Source: an uncultured Pseudomonadota bacterium (GTDB lineage Bacteria > Pseudomonadota > Gammaproteobacteria > Steroidobacterales > Steroidobacteraceae). Taken from it: DNA of 64,000 bases. The translations under genes and the position numbers were made by a program. Shown piece after piece: positions 17,902 to 26,336 of the stretch (the first letter of the stretch is position 1; each line of letters opens with the position of its first letter). The notes beneath the pieces are model-generated. The model did not search any database and was not told the DNA's origin. It saw nothing but the letters and a program-made list of their open reading frames with translations. The stretch lies in contig CAIRLC010000002.1 in NCBI GenBank assembly GCA_903879335.1, positions 62,001 through 126,000 on the forward strand, written 5' to 3'.

Positions 17902-18387
17902 CTACTCGGTCTTGCAGGTCACGGTGAACGTCGGCGCGAGAACGATATCGGACCTGACAGACCGTGCGATAAAGCAAGATTGATGGGCGTTCTCGTGCAA
18001 TCGGAGATAGGTTGAGCGATCGGGCGCGCCATGACTCGCGAACGAGACTGCCGGCCTCAAAGTGATCACGCTCATCGCCAACTCGCCGCCGGACTTGCGC
18101 GCGAGCAACCCTTCAGCTTCATCTCGATACTCATCAACGACATATCCAGCGGCGGCCGCGAGCGATAAAAACCAGAGCATGTGACAGCCGGCCAAAGAAG
18201 CGACGAACGCCGCTTCCGGATCAATGGCCTCCAGCTCGCAGTAAGCAGCAGGTACGACAGCGGACGAGGCGGAGCCGACGGCGACAACCGTCGACGCGAA
18301 GCGCAATTCGTGGCGGCGAGAGTAACGACCATCAAGAAAATTCGCGTCACCACGCTGCCAATAAATTTGGGCTTGATGATTCGACAC
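17902..18387 (-). CDS. OsmC family peroxiredoxin-like protein
   Basis: Small thiol-dependent peroxidase-like protein of about 161 residues. The two family Cys residues are present, one in SLAGCHMLWFLSLA and the other in HENAHQSCFIARS, with the usual strand IYWQRGDANFLDGRYSRRH at the N-terminus. Ohr/OsmC proteins reduce organic hydroperoxides; this sequence is of the uncharacterised OsmC branch rather than Ohr. A GTG at 18387 is preferred because it follows a CAGGAGA at good spacing and gives the usual family N-terminus. The ATG at 18420 would add eleven residues. OxyR and SodC are encoded within 4 kb, but no shared operator was identified. Confidence 0.87.
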   Translation of the reverse strand: MSNHQAQIYWQRGDANFLDGRYSRRHELRFASTVVAVGSASSAVVPAAYCELEAIDPEAAFVASLAGCHMLWFLSLAAAAGYVVDEYRDEAEGLLARKSGGELAMSVITLRPAVSFASHGAPDRSTYLRLHENAHQSCFIARSVRSDIVLAPTFTVTCKTE

Positions 18388-18518
18388 GGCCGATGTCTCC
18401 TGAAGCAGAAGATTGATCATCTCAGAGGCCTAGACCGGAAAACAATGCGCGCTTGATCGTTACAGCGACTGAGGGACAAGGCACAATAATCACTAATCAG
18501 GAGTATCACGGAGTGACG

Positions 18519-19214
18519 ATGGATCTTAGGATTTTCGATACTGCCGACCAAGCTGCCGTGGCTGCTGCTCAATGGTTGACCGCTCAACTCGCAGACGCCG
18601 TGAAGAACCGGGGCGAAGCGAGTCTCGCGTTGTCCGGTGGCAGGACGCCCTGGCGCATGTTAGGGGCCATGAATTGGGTTGAAATCCCGTGCGCTCAGTT
18701 GAGTATTTATCAAGTGGATGAGCGCGCCGTGCCTGTGGATGATGAGCGGCGGAATGGTCACCGCATTGCTGAGCTCCTCCGTCAGCAAGATGTAGCGCTC
18801 CTAGAGCGCTTTTACGCGATGCAGGCTGAGTGGGAGGATCTTGAAAGTGCGGCGGGTGACTATGCGCGGGTTTTGTCGTCAGGCCTAGGTTCTCCACCGA
18901 TTCTGGATGTCGTGCAATTAGGGCTGGGTGCCGATGCGCATACCGCCTCTTTGATACCCGGTGATCCATTGCTGGACGTTATCGACCGAAGCGTTGGGGT
19001 TGCGGCCACTTATCAGGGCACTCGGCGGTTGTCATTGACGTTCCCCGTATTGAATGCCGCCCGCGCCAGACTCTGGCTCGTGACTGGGTCCGATAAAGTG
19101 GATGCATTAGCGTCCTTAGTGGGGCGCGACACCACTTTGCCGTGCGGCCGGGTAAAACAAGACGGCGCCGTAGTTTTTGCCGATGCGGCGGCTGCCGCGC
19201 GCGTGCGAGTCTGA
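18519..19214 (+). CDS. pgl: 6-phosphogluconolactonase
   Basis: Hydrolyses 6-phosphogluconolactone in the oxidative pentose phosphate pathway, cytosolic. About 231 residues, the usual size for the SOL/DevB type. Motifs visible: SLALSGGRTPWRMLGAM (phosphate-binding loop), SIYQVDERAVP and the catalytic-site segment VQLGLGADAHTASLIPGD. The start ATG has GGAG five bases upstream; the frame continues back to 18453 without family resemblance. zwf and edd are not next to it, so it is a stand-alone gene here. It ends three bases before the convergent oxyR stop. Confidence 0.92.
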   Translation: MDLRIFDTADQAAVAAAQWLTAQLADAVKNRGEASLALSGGRTPWRMLGAMNWVEIPCAQLSIYQVDERAVPVDDERRNGHRIAELLRQQDVALLERFYAMQAEWEDLESAAGDYARVLSSGLGSPPILDVVQLGLGADAHTASLIPGDPLLDVIDRSVGVAATYQGTRRLSLTFPVLNAARARLWLVTGSDKVDALASLVGRDTTLPCGRVKQDGAVVFADAAAAARVRV

Positions 19215-19217
19215 TCG

Positions 19218-20108
19218 CTATTCGCTGAGAACCTCTGACACGATTCGACAGACCGCTTCGATGGCCGGTAAGCGTGTTGAGCTCTTCCTCCAAACCGCGC
19301 CAATAACGCGGTAGGGCGCCGGTTTGGCGAACGGCCGGATTACCGGATTCTTGGACGCCGCGAAAGGTCCTCGGGTCGCAAGCTCGGGTAGGAGCGTGAT
19401 GCCATGCCCAGCCGCAACCATTTGGCGCAGCGTTTCGAGACTGGTCGCTCGAAAGTCGCCTGCTTCATGGACTTTGATTCGACTGCACACTTGTAAGGCA
19501 TGATCACGGAGGCAGTGGCCGTCCGCGAGTAACAACAAGGTCGCATCGTCCAGATCTTCCATCTTGAAGCTGGTTTTTTTGGCTAACGGGTGATTCGCCG
19601 GAAGTGCGACTGTGAAGGACTCATGCGCCAGGTCTTGACTCTCGAGACCGTCGATATCGACGCCGAGTGCCAGAATGCCCAGATCAAGCTCACCACTCTT
19701 CAGTTGCTCAACGAGTACGGCGGTTTGATATTCGTAGAGCATCAGTTGCAGCTTCGGTAGTCTTTTCCGGAGCTTAGGCGCGAGCAGTGGTAACAGGTAC
19801 GGCCCGAGAGTCGGAATCATCGCAATCCTGAGTGAACCGGCCAATGGGTCCCGAGAGGCCCGAGCGATGTCGATGATGTCGTTCGAGTCCTGCAACACTC
19901 GCCGAGCCCGCTCAACAATCTGCTCACCGATCGGCGTCAAGCTGACGTTACGCGGCTGACGTTCGATGAGCGCAACGCCGAGATAGTCCTCAAGCTTCTT
20001 TAATTGCGCCGAGAGCGTTGGCTGACTGACCGCGCAGTGGGCTGCCGCGCGACCGAAATGCCGTAAATCAGCTAACGCCACGAGATATCGCAGGTCGCGC
20101 AAATTCAT
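19218..20108 (-). CDS. oxyR: Hydrogen peroxide-sensing LysR regulator OxyR
   Basis: LysR-type activator of the peroxide response. The N-terminal helix-turn-helix (residues ~1-60, HFGRAAAHCAVSQPTLSAQL) is followed by the sensor domain. The two redox Cys are present at exactly Cys199 and Cys208 (GHCLRDHALQVC), the same numbering as E. coli, so disulphide sensing should be intact. The start ATG has GGAG at good spacing; the frame opens earlier at 20171 but the added residues are unrelated. It is divergent from the Nudix gene; a partial OxyR-like half-site array lies just upstream of its start. No katG or ahpCF is in the window; OsmC and SodC are nearby but not adjacent. Confidence 0.95.
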   Translation of the reverse strand: MNLRDLRYLVALADLRHFGRAAAHCAVSQPTLSAQLKKLEDYLGVALIERQPRNVSLTPIGEQIVERARRVLQDSNDIIDIARASRDPLAGSLRIAMIPTLGPYLLPLLAPKLRKRLPKLQLMLYEYQTAVLVEQLKSGELDLGILALGVDIDGLESQDLAHESFTVALPANHPLAKKTSFKMEDLDDATLLLLADGHCLRDHALQVCSRIKVHEAGDFRATSLETLRQMVAAGHGITLLPELATRGPFAASKNPVIRPFAKPAPYRVIGAVWRKSSTRLPAIEAVCRIVSEVLSE

Positions 20109-20122
20109 TACGATCTCCGCTG

Positions 20123-20159
20123 ATACGATTTGTCTATAGTTAGACTGCTGATCATCGAT
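20123..20159. promoter_or_regulatory. Candidate OxyR operator in own promoter
   Basis: Compared with the OxyR tetrad pattern (ATAG, CTAT, ATAG, CTAT with seven-base spacers), the region reads ATAC, CTAT, CTGC, CGAT at exactly the right spacing, 11 of 16 positions matching. It lies 15-51 bases upstream of the oxyR start, where an autorepressing OxyR would bind. The third element is poor, so this is a weak prediction. Confidence 0.3.
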
Positions 20160-20209
20160 GGATTCTATCAAAGGACCTAGATGGCGTTCAGGCAGTTATA
20201 CTGCGGCGC

Positions 20210-20647
20210 ATGCGTAGTCGAGTCTCCAAAAGAGCCGCTGGGGTGGTGATTTTTCGTGCCGCCCCTACCGGCTCTAAGGTGCTGTTGCTGCGCGCTTATC
20301 GCAATTGGGACCTGCCCAAAGGACGCCTCGAACCGAGTGAAACGCCATTTGAAGCGGCTATTCGCGAGGTCAGGGAAGAAACCGGGCTGTCAAACCTCGA
20401 CTTCTGTTGGGGTGACGAGTCGATCGAAACTGAGCCCTACGCGGGTGGCAAAGTCGTCCGCTTCTACCTGGCGCGCTCCGATGAGGGCGAAGTCAGTTTG
20501 CCAATCAACCCAACGCTCGGTCGCGCCGAGCATCACGAGTTTCGCTGGGTTTCCCCGGAAGAGGCGCTGCAGTTGACCGTGCCTCGGTTACAGCGGGTTC
20601 TACGTTGGGCTTTGGATCAGGTGGGCATGGACCTTACCGGCTCATGA
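20210..20647 (+). CDS. Nudix hydrolase
   Basis: Single-domain Nudix protein of 145 residues that would hydrolyse a nucleoside diphosphate linked to another moiety. The Nudix box is complete at about residues 44-66: GRLEPSE, seven residues, then REVREETGL. It begins SKRAAGVVIFRAAP and ends with a helix typical of bis(5'-nucleosyl)tetraphosphatase-like or diadenosine polyphosphate hydrolases, but substrate cannot be inferred. No ribosome-binding site is visible before the ATG. Its stop overlaps the start of the next transporter gene (ATGA), so the two are coupled. It is divergent from oxyR. Confidence 0.9.
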   Translation: MRSRVSKRAAGVVIFRAAPTGSKVLLLRAYRNWDLPKGRLEPSETPFEAAIREVREETGLSNLDFCWGDESIETEPYAGGKVVRFYLARSDEGEVSLPINPTLGRAEHHEFRWVSPEEALQLTVPRLQRVLRWALDQVGMDLTGS

Positions 20648-21549
20648 CGTCGCCCGACAGTCGCTCGACAGCGGCTGGAATGTTGGCGGCGATTGTGGCG
20701 GTCTTGATCTGGGCCGGCTGGATTCCGGTCACCCGTCTGGGGGTCACTGGCCATTTGCATCCCGAGGATATTGCAGCCTTACGCTACGGCACGGCCGGCC
20801 TCGTTCTGCTGCCTTTTTTCTGGCGGCACCGTAAGGAGATGCCGTGGCATCGGCCCGGCGCGCTTCTGCTGGTAGGGGTCGGCGCTGGGGTGCCCTACTT
20901 TACGGTTTTCGGCATGGGCCTCAGGTTGGCGAATTCCGGCCAAGCCGCCGTATTCGGGGCTGGCGCTTCCAGTCTTTTCACCATTTTGCTCGCCCGCATC
21001 TGGCTCAAGGAAGTTCTGAGCTTCGAACGGATCGCCGGGATCTGCTGTACGGTGCTCGGCTTTTGGTGGGTCGTTTCGCACGATTTGCAGCATGGCGGAA
21101 CACGTGTCACCGGCTTTGGCCTGATTGTCATCGCGGCGCTTGCGTGGGCCATCTTTACGGTGGTGAGCCGACACTTGTCTTTACCACCCCTGCTGACCGC
21201 TGCGTTCATCGGCGTTGCCAACGCGGCGCTCTATCTCCCCCTCTACCTGATGAGCCAGGGCCCATCCCGGTTGTTGGCCGCCCCGCTGAGCGGGATCTTA
21301 CTTCAGGCGACCTATCAGGGCGTGCTGACTGGCACCGTCGCCATGAGCGCGTTTACGTTTGCGGTCACCCGGCTTGGCGCCGCAGGAGCCGCACTCTTTA
21401 CGCCGATGACGCCTGTTCTTGCGGGGGTTGTCGGATGGTGGCTGCTCGGGGATCAAATAGATGACGCGACCATCATCGGACTGGCCGCAGTCGCCATGGG
21501 TGTCGTCATCGCGGGTGGCGCTTTACGTTTGATTAAGGCGCGACAATAA
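20644..21549 (+). CDS. EamA/DMT family transporter
   Basis: Inner-membrane permease of about 301 residues with ten predicted helices in two EamA repeats (residues ~8-140 and ~150-295). Recognisable pieces are WAGWIPVTRLGV in the first helix pair and the conserved LFTPMTPVLAGVVGWW near the C-terminus, the usual second-repeat signature. Members export amino acids, metabolites or drugs; no substrate is assignable. The ATG overlaps the Nudix stop by four bases, giving translational coupling. The 3' end overlaps the convergent sodC gene by 17 bases. Confidence 0.88.
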   Translation: MTSPDSRSTAAGMLAAIVAVLIWAGWIPVTRLGVTGHLHPEDIAALRYGTAGLVLLPFFWRHRKEMPWHRPGALLLVGVGAGVPYFTVFGMGLRLANSGQAAVFGAGASSLFTILLARIWLKEVLSFERIAGICCTVLGFWWVVSHDLQHGGTRVTGFGLIVIAALAWAIFTVVSRHLSLPPLLTAAFIGVANAALYLPLYLMSQGPSRLLAAPLSGILLQATYQGVLTGTVAMSAFTFAVTRLGAAGAALFTPMTPVLAGVVGWWLLGDQIDDATIIGLAAVAMGVVIAGGALRLIKARQ

Positions 21550-22060
21550 CGCCGCAAGCGATGCGTGGGCCGGCATTCCCCGCGGGTTGGCTGACGTAGT
21601 CGTCTCGGTCTCGGTGAACCACGAGACTGCGCCCAACGACACTGTGGGGACCCGCAGTGACCGTTAATTCCGTCAACGGAAAATCTGCGGCGACCTGGCC
21701 ACGACTGTCGGCGACCACCGCACCCAGGTCTCCAAGGTGGTGTGCGCCCATACCCGCCCGACCGTGGGTTGCCCCCTCCGGATTAAAGTGCCCGCCTGCA
21801 CTCATCGCATCGGCTGCACTGCAATCGCCTTTGTCGTGAACATGCAAGCCATGCTCTGAACCCGGCGATAGACCGGCGAGTTCAACGTGCAAAATGAGCG
21901 CGCCATGTCTTTGGGTAAAGGTCGCTGTGCCGCTGACGCCGCTGCCGGACCGAGCCGCGAAGGTGGCGACTGCGCTTGGCTTTACTGGGGAGAGCGTTGC
22001 ACATGCCCCAAGTCCCAGCACGATGACGGCCGAAATGACGCGTGAGTTGCGGATTCGCAT
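21533..22060 (-). CDS. sodC: Cu/Zn superoxide dismutase, probable lipoprotein
   Basis: Periplasmic or outer-membrane-anchored superoxide dismutase of about 175 residues. The N-terminus is a lipoprotein signal ending LGAC (Cys20). The metal ligands are all visible: GLHVHDKGDC (copper His pair and the disulphide Cys), GGHFNPEG, GAHHLGDLG (zinc His residues and Asp), and HSVVGRSLVVH (further copper His), with the second disulphide Cys near the end (RIACGVIVAP). So it should be active. The start follows GAGGAAA; the longer frame to 22246 is not signal-like. It lies 20 bases downstream of DUF2127 in the same direction and is likely the last gene of a long minus-strand run. Confidence 0.94.
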   Translation of the reverse strand: MRIRNSRVISAVIVLGLGACATLSPVKPSAVATFAARSGSGVSGTATFTQRHGALILHVELAGLSPGSEHGLHVHDKGDCSAADAMSAGGHFNPEGATHGRAGMGAHHLGDLGAVVADSRGQVAADFPLTELTVTAGPHSVVGRSLVVHRDRDDYVSQPAGNAGPRIACGVIVAP

Positions 22061-22080
22061 GGAAAGTTTCCTCAGGTTAG

Positions 22081-22563
22081 TCAGCGCGCAACCGTGCGAC
22101 CGGGGACGCGTCGCATGCGCCAAATCAAATAGACGAGAATCAGAACGTTCAAGAAAATCACAAGCACCGTTCTGAATTGCGGAAAACGTGCGAGCTCGTA
22201 AATCTCGATTGGGATGAACGAACAGGTCGCTATGACCGTAAGCCACTCAGCCCAATGTCGGCCGCGCCACAAGCCCACGCCCTCAACGAAAAAAAGTCCG
22301 GCATATAAGAACGAGGCGACCGCGATCAGATGCAGTTTTCCGGTCGGGACCCCAATCAGCACCGCCAGCAAATTGCGCAATAGTCGTTGCTCAATACCGT
22401 TAGGCAGGGAGTCCGTGAACTGCTGCGCAGACTGAATAAATGACGGGTTCGCCATCGACAGTAGGCCGAAACCCGTGGCCACCACGAGTAGTGCTTTGAA
22501 GAACTTGAACGCTGCAATGAGCCGCAGCACAAGCAACGAACGAAGCGCGGTAGCAAGTCCCAT
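22081..22563 (-). CDS. DUF2127 membrane protein
   Basis: Small integral membrane protein of 160 residues with about four hydrophobic helices. The C-terminal half has the DUF2127 signature YAGLFFVEGVGLWRGRHWAEW followed by IEIYELARFP. The function of this family is unknown; it is often found as an isolated gene or beside stress genes. The ATG is seven bases after the stop of the hydroxyacid dehydrogenase, so co-transcription with it and with sodC is likely. Confidence 0.82.
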   Translation of the reverse strand: MGLATALRSLLVLRLIAAFKFFKALLVVATGFGLLSMANPSFIQSAQQFTDSLPNGIEQRLLRNLLAVLIGVPTGKLHLIAVASFLYAGLFFVEGVGLWRGRHWAEWLTVIATCSFIPIEIYELARFPQFRTVLVIFLNVLILVYLIWRMRRVPGRTVAR

Positions 22564-22570
22564 CGTGACC

Positions 22571-23527
22571 TCAGACTACTCGCCCGCGACGGCCACCGGC
22601 AAGCCAATCGCGTACGTTAGCAGCGAGTTCATCGATGGCGCGCTGCCGCGCTTCAATGGCCGCCCAAGCAATGTGGGGTGTGACGATCAAGTTAGGCAAG
22701 TCTGCAGCCAGCAGGGGATTGCCATCCACGGGCGGCTCTTGCGCCAGAACGTCGATGGCCGCGCCGCCAATTTGTCCAGTACGCAGCGCATGAGCAAGCG
22801 CCTCCGCATCGACTAGGCCACCTCTAGCCGTGTTGATCAGTACCGCGTCACGTCGCATCTGCGAAAGTTCGTGCGCTCCGATCAGTCCACGAGTTGCCTC
22901 GGTGATAGGGCAGTGGAGCGTGAGCACATCCACCTGCGGCAACAGCTCATCCAGATCGACGCGTCCCGGGGCTGGCTCTCCGTTCGGTCGATTCGCGACG
23001 AGGACCCGCATACCAAAGGCCTCGGCAACGCGAGCGACGCCTTGACCCAGCACGCCGAATCCAACAATTCCAATGGTGCGCCCGGCCAGTTCGCGGATCG
23101 GAAAATTCAGCAGCGTAAATTGTTCGCCTTTTTCCCATTCGCCGTCTTTGAGCGCGCGGTCATATTCACGGATGGAGTGGGTTAACCCAAGCAAAGTGGC
23201 AAATACATGCTGCACGACAGACGCGGTGCAGTAGTCGCGGATGTTACAAACGGCGACGCCGCGCTCTCGAGCCGCGACAAGATCAACATTGTTGACGCCA
23301 GTGGCGGTCAGGGCGATCAGCTTGAGAGAGGGATTAGCTTCAATCCGAGCGCGCGTTAATTCCGCCTTGTTGCACAAGACCACCTCACAGCCAGCGATCC
23401 GCTCATCAACCAGATTGTCCACCGTACTGTCATGAACAATAAGGTTCGGGAGGCACTCAAGGAGTGGTCCAACATCCAAATCACTGCCCGTGCTCACGGA
23501 CCCAAAGTCGAGAAAAACGGCGTGCAT
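22571..23527 (-). CDS. D-2-hydroxyacid dehydrogenase (hydroxypyruvate/glycerate type)
   Basis: NAD-dependent reductase of about 318 residues with the two-domain fold of the family. The coenzyme motif GFGVLGQGVARVAEAFG lies near residues 148-164. The catalytic residues appear as Arg in NTARGGLVD, Glu in AQEPP and His in TPHIAWA. The segment ANRPNGEPAPGRVDLDELL and the LTATGVNNVD motif resemble glycerate dehydrogenase (HprA), which interconverts hydroxypyruvate and D-glycerate, but closely related 2-ketoacid reductases are possible. Start ATG follows GAGGA six bases upstream. It is 46 bases downstream of the outer-membrane barrel gene and 7 upstream of DUF2127. Confidence 0.88.
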   Translation of the reverse strand: MHAVFLDFGSVSTGSDLDVGPLLECLPNLIVHDSTVDNLVDERIAGCEVVLCNKAELTRARIEANPSLKLIALTATGVNNVDLVAARERGVAVCNIRDYCTASVVQHVFATLLGLTHSIREYDRALKDGEWEKGEQFTLLNFPIRELAGRTIGIVGFGVLGQGVARVAEAFGMRVLVANRPNGEPAPGRVDLDELLPQVDVLTLHCPITEATRGLIGAHELSQMRRDAVLINTARGGLVDAEALAHALRTGQIGGAAIDVLAQEPPVDGNPLLAADLPNLIVTPHIAWAAIEARQRAIDELAANVRDWLAGGRRGRVV

Positions 23528-23573
23528 GCGCATCCTCAGGGGCAAACGGATCCGCCGAGTATAGCGATACCGG

Positions 23574-24815
23574 TTACGGTGCGATGCGCGCTCTCAGATA
23601 CACCGTCCAACTATTGGCGCTGGTTCCATAGGAAGCGACGAGTTCATCGGGTACCCAGTGGTGACTGACCATCCCCCCTAGTGAGAAACGTGCAGCGCCG
23701 AGTCTGGCAAAGTCGTACTGATAGCCTAAGCTCGCTTTGCTAACGACGGATAACGGGGTCCCACCCTGGATGCCCGGGAGCTCGTCCAGTCCTACCCGTT
23801 CATACCGTCCAAAGACCGTATGACGTTCGCCTAAGCGCAAGGACTCGTCCACCAGCCAGGCATCGGTAGCCGAGCCGGAAGAGGGGGTATTTCGGCCAAA
23901 GGCCACGGTGCTTGACGCGCGCGCCCCGCGTATAGATCCCTCATACAGCACCGACGCGGTCGTTCTGGTCGTCGACAGAGAAGGATTGAGCGCCTCTGGG
24001 GACGAAAGATGTCCCGTACTGACCTGGATGGCCAGATCAGAGCGCGGGTTAAAGGAGAGTCGTGTTGACCATGAGTCAAACGATCTCAACTCGATATCAG
24101 ATCGGTGCTGATCCGGTTCGCGACCATTAAAGAGAGACGTTTCGAGTTTCCATCGCCCGACGATCAGTCCACCGGTCACAACGCCGAAACTGATGTGCGT
24201 CGAATCGATGTGATGGTGCGACAGCGGGGCTTCAGGATTGTCCTCGGACGCGCGACGATGAAGAAACGCCGGAGGGCCGAGCGCAGGCTCACCGACAGGT
24301 GCTGCGTAGACGAACCACGACGCGACGCCGATCAGCGTGCGAGAGTAGGCGGCGGCCAACTCCATGAATAGGTTATGCGGATGCTGACGGTCAACCAAAG
24401 GTGTGTGGCCGTCTGCGCTCTCGCCAGTCTGAAACAATAATGGATACCCTGCAGCGCCATTCATCGGTTCCGCCGAGATCATGGCCCGCAGCGTAAGCGC
24501 AGAGCCGTCATTGAGGCTGCGTCGTCCGGCAACCATGAGCATGCTCTCGCTAAACGTCGCAGAACCTCCTCGCGGCAGGTCTTGTTGGGTCTGCGCTAAG
24601 GTGATGGACCCATGTGTCATCGTCAACCAGTCGCCGACCACGGCATGCAGGCCGTCCATTGGGGTGGAATCTGGCACCCAGCTTGTACCGGAGCCATCGC
24701 GATTCATCGGGTATTGACCGAAATCGCCGACCATCTCGACCGGAGTCGATGCAGTGGCTGACATAGCGCAAAGCGCAGTGAACGACGTAACGGCATGGGT
24801 ATAAAAACGTCCCAT
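23574..24815 (-). CDS. Outer-membrane beta-barrel protein, unknown function
   Basis: About 413 residues with a Sec signal (cleavage near MSATAS) and no membrane helix in the mature part. The latter half consists of alternating amphipathic segments ending in aromatic-rich strands (SSNSWTVYLRARIAP-like terminus, final residues A-P), as expected for a beta-barrel. The motif DRQHPHNLFMELAAAYSRT (about residue 160-180) is a well-conserved feature I have seen in proteobacterial barrel proteins near metal-related genes, but I cannot name a function. The start follows GAGGAG. It sits 55 bases downstream of the amidohydrolase on the same strand and 46 upstream of the hydroxyacid dehydrogenase. A substrate channel or sensor for the neighbouring catabolic genes is possible but speculative. 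Confidence 0.75.
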   Translation of the reverse strand: MGRFYTHAVTSFTALCAMSATASTPVEMVGDFGQYPMNRDGSGTSWVPDSTPMDGLHAVVGDWLTMTHGSITLAQTQQDLPRGGSATFSESMLMVAGRRSLNDGSALTLRAMISAEPMNGAAGYPLLFQTGESADGHTPLVDRQHPHNLFMELAAAYSRTLIGVASWFVYAAPVGEPALGPPAFLHRRASEDNPEAPLSHHHIDSTHISFGVVTGGLIVGRWKLETSLFNGREPDQHRSDIELRSFDSWSTRLSFNPRSDLAIQVSTGHLSSPEALNPSLSTTRTTASVLYEGSIRGARASSTVAFGRNTPSSGSATDAWLVDESLRLGERHTVFGRYERVGLDELPGIQGGTPLSVVSKASLGYQYDFARLGAARFSLGGMVSHHWVPDELVASYGTSANSWTVYLRARIAP

Positions 24816-24870
24816 ATAAACTCCTCGCACTCTCAAGAGACCGTGCTGAATGCCAAGAGTTCAGGCTTTT

Positions 24871-26181
24871 TTAGGGAGGCCCAACGACGATGAGCCCGCG
24901 GGCCATGACCAACGTCGGATGCTCCGTCGCCTCAATATGGGTCAGAACGTTACCGGGTACTGCAATGATGTCGGCGCTACGACCAACTTCTATGGCGCCG
25001 GCATCTTGTTCGACACCGAGTAATCGCGCAGCCTCCCGAGTCGCCGATAGGAGTGCCGCGCTTGGCGACATCCCGGCGTCCACCATGAGTGAGAATTCAT
25101 GGGCGTTAAGACCATGCGGGCTGACGCCTGAATCTGTTCCAAACGCAATTGGGACGCCGATCCGTACCGCTTCCCGCATCATCGCCTTGTGTGCGTCACC
25201 AATGGCGCGCGCTTTCTTGGCGATGGCTGGCGGATAACCATTCGCGTGCTCTGAGGACCACCAAGCCGCCATCCGGGTGGGTACGAGATAGACACCTTTC
25301 TGCTTCATTAAACGCATCGTGTCGGGGCTGAGGAAAGTACCGTGCTCGATCGAATCCACACCGGCATCGATGGCCAAACGGGCCGCCTCATCGCCGTGGG
25401 CATGAGCGGCTACCTTGCGGCCCCAGCGATGGGCTTCCCCAATAATGGCGTCTAGCTCGGCGGCTGTGAGTTGAGGAACCCTGAGCGGATCAGATTCGGA
25501 AAAAACACCGCCAGATGCGCAGATCTTGATGACGTCGGCGCCAAACTTCATCTGCTCTCGAACGGCGGTGCGACACGACTCCGGTCCTGAGCAGATCCCA
25601 TCAATCTCCGAGAGCAATTTGACACGCTCTGGCGGAAAGGGCGGTGCGTCACAATGGCCACCCGGCGTGCCGATCGCATGAGCCGCCGCAATTATTCTGG
25701 GGCCCGTCGATACGCCTCCCTCAACCGCGTTCCGTAATGCGATGTCGACCCAATCTGCGGTTCCGAGAACGCGCACTGTCGTAAACCCCGCCTGCAATGT
25801 CCGGAGACCATAGCGTTCGGCGTAAAGCGCCTCTTCGGAGGGCAGGCGTAACATACCCTCATAAAAATCCCGGTATGAATTGCCAGAATCCTCGTCACCG
25901 AGGTGCACATGGGCATCAATCAGGCCCGGGATAAGCGTTGAATCCCCTAAATCGATGACGTGGGCGCCAGCGGGAATCGCTGCATCATGTCCAACCGCAG
26001 TAATGCGACCGCGCTGAACGACGACGATGCCGTCGCTCTGCAGTTGCCCCGACTGACTGTCGAATAAATACTTGGCCCGTAAGACGGTCGCTGAATTGGC
26101 TTCAGGTGTTGGGCCAACCGCGCCCGCCGCAAAAACGAAAATGAAGCACGACAGCAGGCTACGCCAGAAAAACTGATTCAT
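24871..26181 (-). CDS. Secreted metal-dependent amidohydrolase
   Basis: Exported amidohydrolase-superfamily enzyme of 436 residues, related to imidazolonepropionase-like and prolidase/arginine-carboxypeptidase-type (Sgx9260) members. Signal peptide residues ~1-24. Metal sites: HVHLGDED (first His pair, about residues 91-98), a probable carboxylated Lys in ADVIKICASGG, HAHGDEAA and SIEHGTF (later His residues), and Asp in FGTDSGVSPHG. All elements of a binuclear metal centre are present, so it should be active in the periplasm, cleaving a dipeptide, lactam or similar cyclic or acyl amide. Neighbours on the same strand are an aminotransferase and an SDR upstream and a barrel protein downstream; the 155-base gap upstream may carry its own promoter. 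Confidence 0.85.
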   Translation of the reverse strand: MNQFFWRSLLSCFIFVFAAGAVGPTPEANSATVLRAKYLFDSQSGQLQSDGIVVVQRGRITAVGHDAAIPAGAHVIDLGDSTLIPGLIDAHVHLGDEDSGNSYRDFYEGMLRLPSEEALYAERYGLRTLQAGFTTVRVLGTADWVDIALRNAVEGGVSTGPRIIAAAHAIGTPGGHCDAPPFPPERVKLLSEIDGICSGPESCRTAVREQMKFGADVIKICASGGVFSESDPLRVPQLTAAELDAIIGEAHRWGRKVAAHAHGDEAARLAIDAGVDSIEHGTFLSPDTMRLMKQKGVYLVPTRMAAWWSSEHANGYPPAIAKKARAIGDAHKAMMREAVRIGVPIAFGTDSGVSPHGLNAHEFSLMVDAGMSPSAALLSATREAARLLGVEQDAGAIEVGRSADIIAVPGNVLTHIEATEHPTLVMARGLIVVGPP

Positions 26182-26336
26182 CGGTTATACCCACAACATT
26201 TTGAGTGACCGGGGCCATTGGCCGAAGCGCCACGAGGAATCCCGGATTCGTGCTCAGCCTACGTCAGCCCTAAAGGTCATTCAAGAACGCGAAGACCTAG
26301 CAGGGCGAGCGCTGACCCGTACCAATGCGCACAGAA

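Noticed and set aside
20844-21464. Plus-strand frame of 206 codons inside the EamA transporter
   Set aside because: It is an alternative frame of a gene with ten clear membrane helices; the translation is Arg/Gly/Trp-rich without domains.
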